DNA from: Mikania micrantha
Lineage: Eukaryota; Streptophyta; Magnoliopsida; Asterales; Asteraceae
Direction: 5' to 3'
Length of the DNA stretch: 64,000 nucleotides
Assembly (NCBI GenBank): GCA_009363875.1
Contig: CM018695.1
Location: 48,903,161 to 48,967,160, forward strand
The position numbers were made by a program, and so were the translations under genes. The notes under the pieces are model-generated. The model made no database searches. It was not told the DNA's origin and saw nothing but the letters and a program-made list of their open reading frames with translations. Shown piece by piece: positions 57,741 through 64,000 of this stretch. Position 1 is the first letter of the stretch. Each line of letters starts with the position of its first letter.

Positions 57741-59021
57741 GTACCAGAGTCGTCTATTCCATCTTTTGCATCCTCTTTTCATACGGGAGCATCTTACGAG
57801 GATCCACAGGAGGATTCTGCTGATGACGATAGGGGTTCTTTTATGTCACCTTCATCACCAGCCTACACCCACACATCAATCACTAGGGGTGTTCATCGGG
57901 TTGGATAACGAGTTATTCGGATTTGAAAATTTTTGTGGGCTATCCGAAACCCGACCCGAATCTCAATATATTATCCGACCCGAAAAACCCGATTCTTACA
58001 TCCGAACAACCCGAATACACATGTTTTATTCGGGTTATTCGGATATTCGACCCAAAAAAACTAGTTTTTGCATATCTGAAACCCGACCCGAATCTAAAAA
58101 CATATTATCCGACCCGAATAACCCGAAATAGATTTTAAATTAGGTTTTTTCGGGTTTCGGATACGATTCGGATTTCATATTTTGAACACCCCTATCTGTC
58201 ACCCCCACATTATCCTCTTTCCCAATACGTGAGTCATCCCCAGCTCATCATCCCTCACATTACCTCACTCTTCACCAATACATTAGCCTTCTTCTATTCA
58301 CCACTCATCAATAGTATCACATTTTTCGACTACTTATACACCTAGGGGTTCTAGTTTAGAACTCAGTTATTATGATGAATTTGAGGAAGAATATCAACCA
58401 TTTGTACAAGCACATTGAGCAATCGCATCTGACGATGAGGCATCTGAGGGATATCGTATATCTCGTTCACCTATAGTACCATTTGGGACAACATTACGAT
58501 CACCATCACCGGATGTTTCCACATTTCTACATAGTGGACCACGTATCAGATACAACGGCTAGAATGTCTGTGGGACGCATTAGGGTTACATTTTCTAATC
58601 ATGAGAAGGGACCTTCTACATGAGGTTGGTGGAATTTTATCTGCACCTCCATCACAAGAACATCCGCACCTCCACCACCAGAGCACCCTATACCACAACC
58701 ACACATTCATACATCTGCACATTCTACACACAGAGATCCTATCTTGACTAAGGACTATATTCGTTGGAGTCGTTATTCATGATGGAAGCAAGATTGAGAA
58801 CAAGTGTTTGAGAGGCAGTCTAGATACACTGATCATTTAGCTCTATGTGTTAATGATATAGATTATAATCTTCATTTGACACAGTCATAGCTTGCAGTTG
58901 TTCGAGGAGAGTTGGACATGTTTTGTTGTTTTAGAATGATAGATCTACAGAGGAAGCAGTTTGTGACTCGTTGGATATTTGGACTATTACTTATAGTTGT
59001 AGTACTTCTATTTACACGTTA
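57741..59021 (+). pseudogene. extra ORF of the right arm
   Basis: The first part reads SSIPSFASSFHTGASYEDPQ and EDSADDDRGSFMSPSSP before the MITE at 57884. After it follow frame-shifted His/Ser/Pro-rich pieces, then WSRYS, a stop, VFERQSRYTDHLALCVNDID, another stop, and FVTRWIFGLLLIVVVLLFTR with a final stop at about 59021. It is equivalent to the left-arm ORF and is interrupted by the MITE and several stops. Confidence 0.6.
57884..58194. mobile_element. hAT MITE in the right arm
   Basis: The terminal repeats are TAGGGGTGTTCA and TGAACACCCCTA, perfect over 12 bp. The flanks are TCAATCAC and TCTGTCAC (6 of 8). The left arm shows the uninterrupted target TCAGTCAT, so the 8-bp duplication is real but slightly mutated. 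The interior is rich in CCCGAC/TTCGGGT words. 311 bp. Confidence 0.85.
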
Positions 59022-59334
59022 GTTAGACATATTATTCTAGTTATATTTTGTAGTAGATAGTGATTACACTACTATCTAATAGTCATCCGACCCGTTTTGA
59101 TCCGAATATATCATGTTTTATCTTTCACTAGTATTTTATGTACTAGACAAAAGGCGATTAACACTCCTATCTAAATCGGCATGCTACTGAAATTTTGTTT
59201 GGGTTTGGTATAAAAGTTGAAATTAACAAGTTACGTTGTCATTATCCTTGTTTATTATTGAAACATGTGTCAATTAAATTAATAAAAAATAATATTAATA
59301 ATAATTGCATATATATGTGTGTAAATATATATAA

Positions 59335-59932
59335 ATGGAAACCACATCTGGAACAGGAGATGGTTCGTGTCGAGGACCAAATAACAACAATGTTCTATTG
59401 CAAACAAATATTGCACATATTGTTTTTGAGCATATTAGAGCATCGATACCCACAATGGTCGCTCAGATAAATAACCTCAACAATAATAACAGCAGTGACA
59501 ACACCTACAATAATAATAATCATCACAAAAACGATCAAGATGGTAGGTGAGAATTGGGTGCTCAGATAAATAGCCGCAACAATAATAACAGTGACAACAC
59601 CTACAATAATAATAATCATCACGAAAATGTTCAAGATGGTAGGTGAGAAATGGGTCTCTGACTAAAACGAGATCAATTGAAAATACATGTCCTAAAGTAA
59701 AAAGAGGTCAAAATGAGTAATCAGTCACGTGGTTGTGCTTTTGTAATGGGAGCATGAAAGACTCACATGGTGACAGGTATGTTTCTTGTCATTAATAACA
59801 ATGCTTCCATTTTATAATACCGGTGTTGATAGAAGTTTCATTTCAACTGAATTTAGGCGTTTAATTAGTTTAAAGTCTTGTAAGTTAAATGACATCTATA
59901 CTATAGAACTAGCTAATGGTAAGTTGATTGAA
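59335..59932 (+). pseudogene. gag start and protease of the right arm
   Basis: METTSGTGDGSCRGPNNNN starts at 59335 and runs to a stop at 59548-59550 (72 codons). A second copy of the Asn-rich section follows, because of a direct duplication of about 105 bp (59458-59650). The Gag core and zinc knuckles are missing. KVKRGQNE and then MVTGMFLVINNNASILYNTG (DTG changed to NTG) resume at 59690-59830. The arm ends at 59932. Confidence 0.75.
59458..59650 (+). repeat. direct duplication of the Asn-rich gag segment
   Basis: Two copies of GCTCAGATAAATA...GATGGTAGGTGAGAA begin at about 59459 and 59560. The left arm has only one copy, so it arose after the inverted duplication, or was lost there. Confidence 0.75.
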
Positions 59933-60050
59933 GTGTAATCCCTAGGCATGTTTCAAAAATCGAATAATTTAATCGTGTTTGAATTCAATTAATGCTAAGC
60001 TGATATATTTACTTTGAAATATCTTTATGTAATATATATATATATATATA

Positions 60051-61495
60051 GGATTTGGTTGAAATAAGAACCCACCATATTTTTGGTAACCTATTAACCC
60101 ATTTAAGCCAATCAGATTCACCCACGTCATAGATCCCATTTTGCTTTAATAAGGGTATTATGGACTTTTTATTAACCTATTTAAACCAATCAGATTCACC
60201 CACGTCATAAAAATATATCCATTTTCCTTTTTTTAAATCAAAGTTTCTCCCTTGATTTTTATACACTTATAACTTTTTTATACTATGTTATTTTTTTATA
60301 AAAATTACATCATTAAACTCGTTATATTTTTCTCGTTAATTCCATAATAGTCATGCCAATTTTTTTTTGAATTTTTTTCAAGCGTTCGTAATTACACCAA
60401 CGTAACGAACAATATATATAATAATATTCTCTCGTTTTTTCAAAATCTTTTCATCTTTAAAATATTTTACAAATTATTTTGAGCGTTCGTAATTTATCTC
60501 ATTTTTCGAGCGTTTGCAATTACACCAACGTAAAATCTTTCCATCTTGTTACAAATTATTTTTTATTACAAAAATTAGTTTTCCCTCATTTTTTCAAAAA
60601 ATTCAAAAAAAAAAAATTGGCAGGACTATTACAAAAAATAAATACAATAATTTTCTCTCCTTTTTTCAAAATCTTTCAATCTTTAAAATGTTTTACAAAT
60701 TATTTTGAGCGTTCGTAATTTTCTCTCATTTTTTCGAGCGTTTGCAATTACATCAACGTAAAATATTTCCATCTTGTTACAAATTATTTTTTATTACAAA
60801 AATTAGTTCAATAATATTTTAAAAAATTAAGAACACTTTGAAAAAATCCAGCTCCTTACATGAGTGTAAAACGTCGTTGCATCAGTGTAAAACGTCGTTG
60901 CATCAGTGTAAATTACGAAAATTTTAAAAAAATTTGACAAAATTATAGTTGAATTAAAGATAAAAAAGTGACAAATTTAATGGTGAATTTTTTATAAAAA
61001 AATAATAATGTATATAAAAGTTATGAGTGTTTAAAAAATTGGGGGTAAACATTTTTTAAAAAAGAAATCAGGTACACTCCACCAAATGTCAAATCAGTGT
61101 AAAAAAATGCATTTCGTTACGTCAGTGTAAAACGTCGTTGCATCAGTGTAAAATGTCGCTGCATCAGTGTAAATTACGAAAATTTTAAAAAAATTTGAAA
61201 AATTATACTTGAATTAGATAAAAAAGTGACAAATTTAATGGTGAAATTTTTATAAAAAAATAATAATGTATATAAAAGTTATGTGTGTTTAAAAAATTGG
61301 GGGTAAACTTTTTTTTTAAAAAAGGAATCAAGTACACCCCACCAAATGTCAAAAATGCCCTTAAACAAATCTCATCCACATGTTTTTTCAGATTTAATAT
61401 GGACCACTCATTTTAAAAGGCTTTATTTAAACAACCAATGAAAATAAGTTAATAGGTTACCACACTTGGAGTGTGTTACCAATGGAACCTTTCCC
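60051..61495. mobile_element. TIR element between TA repeats, with internal repeats
   Basis: Both ends adjoin a TATATA run. The left end GGATTTGGTTGAAATAAG and the reverse-complemented right end GGGAAAGGTTCCATTGGT align imperfectly and share GGTAACCTATTAAC at nearly the same offset (about 33-47). The inside has two large direct repeats: GAGCGTTCGTAATT blocks (60480 and 60707) and CAGTGTAAATTACGAAAATT blocks (60906 and 61166). CATCAGTGTAAAACGTCGTTG-type words also recur. No ORF. The superfamily is not recognised. Confidence 0.5.
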
Positions 61496-61508
61496 TATAT
61501 ATATATAA

Positions 61509-61869
61509 CCCACTTTTAAATAATAACCCATGTAACTTTGCCAAGATGAAACTAAATTTTGGAATTTTTTTTGAACATCATTGTAATACATTTAGAACAC
61601 TATGTTCTTTTATGAGTTTGCGAAAATTCATCACCGTTTGAGAGTTTACATCGTTGTAAGTTTTGGGCCTAAAACAGTTACAGTGCTATAAATCAAAAAC
61701 TTTCAACGATGATGTCTCTTAAACGGTGATGAATTTTCACAAACTCATAAAAGAACATAGTGTTATAAATGTGTTACAATGATGTTAAAAAAATCCAAGA
61801 TTTGGCTTCATTTTGGCAAAGTTATCTGGGTTATTGCTTTAATAGTGAGTTATTATTTAAACACTTCCC
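61509..61869. mobile_element. fold-back (long inverted repeat) element
   Basis: Almost the whole element pairs with itself: AATAACCCATGTAACTTTGCC (left) with the complement of GGCAAAGTTATCTGGGTTATT (right), then CATCACCGTTTGAGAG with CTCTTAAACGGTGATG. Arms are about 155 bp and a 20-30-bp loop lies near 61670-61690. The right arm contains an 18-bp extra segment near its outside end. No ORF. Confidence 0.8.
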
Positions 61870-62717
61870 TATATACATATATAAATTAAAATTTAATAAA
61901 TTAAATTGTGGTGATTCTTTTAAAATAAATATTTATGTGTATTTAAATATACATATATGAAATAATTTAATAGACATATATGGATATATATATATGTGTG
62001 TGTGTGTGTATAATTATGTGTCAATCTTTAATACAATATAAAAACTAATATATGCATAAAATATATTAGTTATAATCTAGGTTTATGATAATTGTAACGT
62101 AATCGTAGTAGTAATAATAAAACTAAAAACTAATTAAAATTATTTTATAAAATCAAAAACATTATAAATATTTAAAGGAAAGGTTTGTACATAAAATAAT
62201 ACCCAATCGCAAGTTAGAGGGGGTTTAATTGAATATTTTTTAAAGCAAGATGTGAGGATGGGACATGTTAAACCATAAAGGTTAGGTATAGAAAGTAGGA
62301 GGGCTAAAGTTGTCAAAATCCAAAACCTTATTTCCTTTTTTGCCCGTCACCCTACCGGATACCCCAACTGACCCGTTTCCAACCCGAAATGCAATCCTCT
62401 CGTGTTCGGTTTGGAAGAAATTTTATCGTGCAACGAGTGCCAATCATCAATTAATGGGAATCAAATCATTTAAGGCGTGAAATCGTTTCTGAAAATGATG
62501 AGCTCGACAGGAATTCAAAATTCATAAAACACCAGTATGAAATCCAAATCAAAATACACCATTCGAACCTTTTTCGTCTCACGAACCTTTCTGTGCAAGA
62601 AACAAGAACCCACAAACTGTTTTAAGCGCGATTCGAACCCATGAGCGACCGAACCTTTCGCATAACTCGATCTCTACCCATTCGAACATTATTCAGGTAA
62701 TTCTTATGCTATTGAGC
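61870..62717. other. AT-rich stretch with possible exon-like piece
   Basis: No gene is supported. It includes (TG)n/(TA)n microsatellites at 61985-62010. The GC-richer stretch 62340-62700 could be an untranslated or first-exon sequence, as it ends TTCAGGTAATTC, but I do not recognise it. Confidence 0.35.
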
Positions 62718-62930
62718 TAGAGATGCACAAATCGGTTAACCGGTCCAAACCGGTTTCTATATTACCCGAACCAGTTAACCGGTGTGTAGGGTTTACCGGT
62801 TTTTCCTAAAAACCGGTTCGGTTATTAACCGGTTTTTTTAACACACATATGCTAACCGATGGAACCGAACCGGTTATTAACCGGACCGGTTAACCGCCCA
62901 AACCGGTTCAAAAACCGGTTTTTAGACCCT
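62718..62930. repeat. AACCGGTT-rich repeat
   Basis: About twenty ACCGGT/AACCGG words are packed in 210 bp, starting at TAGAGATGCACAAAT. Palindromic ACCGGT motifs make it self-complementary. It may be a hAT-like MITE of the same kind as those with CCCGAC or GCTCG words. The right end was not found. Confidence 0.55.
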
Positions 62931-63039
62931 TTTTTTTATTCGTTAATCCGTTTGATCCATCCGTTAGACTTAGAGTGTTGAACCATAACCTTGAACCGTT
63001 TTTTTTGTATTATACGTTTTCAACCTTAAAGTTAAATTA

Positions 63040-63943
63040 ATAAAATCATAATAAAAAAAATCATAATAAAAAATTGTAACAAATCTAAAACTAATAACTA
63101 TTGATTACTAAACTCTAATAAACCTTAAACTAATCAAACTAATATTAAACTAATAACTAATAAACCTTAAACTAATAATTACTAAACCCTAATAAACCTT
63201 AAACTAATCAAACTAATATTAAACTAAAAACTAATAAATCTTAAACCTTAAACTTATAATTACTAAACCCTAATAAAACATTAAACAAATCAAACTAATA
63301 TTAATCTAATAACTAATCAACCTTAAAATAATCAACTTATAATTACTAAACCCTAATAAAACCTTAAACTAATCAAACTAATATTAATCTAATAACTAAT
63401 AAATCTTAAACCTTAAACTCATAATTACTAAACCCTAATAAAACCTTAAACAAATCAAACTAATATTAATCTAATAACTAATAAACCTTAAAATAATCAA
63501 CTCATAATTACTAAATCCTAATAAAACCTTAAACTAATCAAACTAATATTAATCTAATAACTAATAAATCTTAAACCTTAAACTCATAATTACTAAACCC
63601 TAATAAAACCTTAAACAAATCAAACTAATATTAATCTAATAACTAATCAACCTTAAAATAATCAACTCATAATTACTAAACCCTAATAAAACCTTTAACT
63701 AATCAAACTAATATTAATCTAATAACTAATAAATCTTAAACCTTAAACTCATAATTACTAAACCCTAATAAAACCTTAAACAAATCAAACTAATATTAAT
63801 CTAATAACTAATAAACCTTAAAATAATCAACTCATAATTACTAAACCCTAATAAAACCTTAAACTAATCAAACTAATATTAATCTAATAACTAATAAATC
63901 TTAAACCTTAAACTCATAATTATTAAACCCTAGTAAAACCTTA
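63040..63943 (+). repeat. dimeric satellite, 83/82-bp monomers (165-bp unit)
   Basis: The word CATAATTACT begins at 63420, 63503, 63585, 63668, 63750, 63833 and 63915. The spacing alternates exactly between 83 and 82 bp, because two monomer types (AACAAATCAAAC... and AACTAATCAAAC...) alternate. Before 63400 the units are shorter and more irregular. The monomer itself contains AAACCCTAATAAAACC, close to telomere-like AAACCCT. AT-rich. Confidence 0.92.
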
Positions 63944-64000
63944 ATATTAGTTTGATTAGTTTAAGGTTTTATTAGGGTTTAGTAATTATGAGTTGATTAT
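63944..64000 (-). repeat. inverted continuation of the satellite
   Basis: From here to the window end the same monomer runs in reverse complement (TATTAGTTTGATTAG, then AGGGTTTAGTAATTATGAG). The switch occurs at the shared word TTAA (63941-63944). Confidence 0.85.

Larger units (their letters stand above)
54506..59932. repeat. large inverted duplication of a gypsy fragment
   Basis: The left arm (54506-57721, minus) and right arm (57741-59932, plus) carry the same series of sequences: extra ORF, spacer, gag start and protease. They are joined head to head by a 19-bp loop (57722-57740). Both arms end outward at AGTTGATTGAA, beyond which they differ. Both contain the same TGA after RWSRYS. Each arm has a hAT MITE where the other has an empty site. 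The right arm also lacks most of gag. This is a duplication of one dead segment, and not two independent elements. Confidence 0.85.

Noticed and set aside
57923..58138. ORF rich in Pro-Asp-Pro-Asn
   Set aside because: It lies within the MITE interior made of CCCGAC/TTCGGGT words.
63040..63943. True telomere repeat
   Set aside because: AAACCCTAA occurs once per 83-bp monomer and not in tandem; this is not a telomeric tract.
63400..64000. CRISPR-like array
   Set aside because: Repeats have no unique spacers; the whole unit is repeated, so it is a satellite.

Overview
This is a plant nuclear genome window made almost entirely of nested LTR retrotransposons, with one clearly recognisable host gene. 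The evidence for a plant is an APO-family organelle protein gene with a spliceable intron, plant-type Ty3/gypsy chromoviruses primed by initiator tRNA-Met, Copia, Helitron, hAT-MITE and Au-type SINE remnants, and clusters of TGGGCC boxes. The style of the LTR ends (TGTCACACCCC...) reminds me of Asteraceae, but that is an impression and not a proof. I saw no rRNA or tRNA gene, no CRISPR array and no bacterial operon.

Left block (1-18218). A nearly intact minus-strand gypsy element enters from the left edge (gag-pol, an extra acidic upstream ORF, primer binding site and 5' LTR up to 8383). Its gag-pol frame has one internal stop. Next comes a 2.8-kb solo LTR of the same family with a perfect 5-bp target duplication (8498-11333). 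Both sit in an older LTR (8384-8497 and 11339-13745), which lies in a decayed pol fragment (13746-14428). That fragment is interrupted by another minus element (LTR 14429-15992, decayed pol to 16965). A broken Ulp1/C48 protease relic follows (about 17480-18115).

Middle block (18219-43595). A minus gypsy element supplies a 3' LTR (18219-21877), a polypurine tract and an open pol frame (21911-24832). It is cut off by a Copia element (LTR 24875-25449, decayed protease near 27000-27460). The Copia body holds a solo LTR (27584-34600, TSD TAACA), which itself holds a second, oppositely oriented solo LTR (28422-32541, TSD ATAAT). Further right are decayed sequence, a plus-oriented LTR ending at 38361, a broken gag, a PBS and the 5' LTR of another minus element (39181-43595).

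Right block (43596-64000). This is AT-rich and less LTR-dense. It has an Au-like SINE, two head-to-tail non-autonomous Helitrons (46451-47665) and the host gene APO4 (48755-50974; two exons, with a MITE nested in a MITE in the intron). It also has a large head-to-head inverted duplication of one dead gypsy fragment (54506-59932; 19-bp loop, both arms ending at the same homologous base, each arm with its own later hAT MITE). The right end has a TIR element with internal repeats, a fold-back element, an AACCGG-rich repeat and an 83/82-bp dimeric satellite that flips orientation 60 bp before the window ends.

The only gene likely to act for the host is APO4 (organelle RNA metabolism). The rest is mobile DNA whose order of insertion can largely be read from nesting and target duplications. 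The most interesting items are the inverted duplication (a potential long-hairpin RNA source), the upstream extra ORFs, and recurring cis-motif arrays in the LTRs (TGGGCC, GGTTCG, a Pol III B-box-like site, and a stem-loop next to the polypurine tract).
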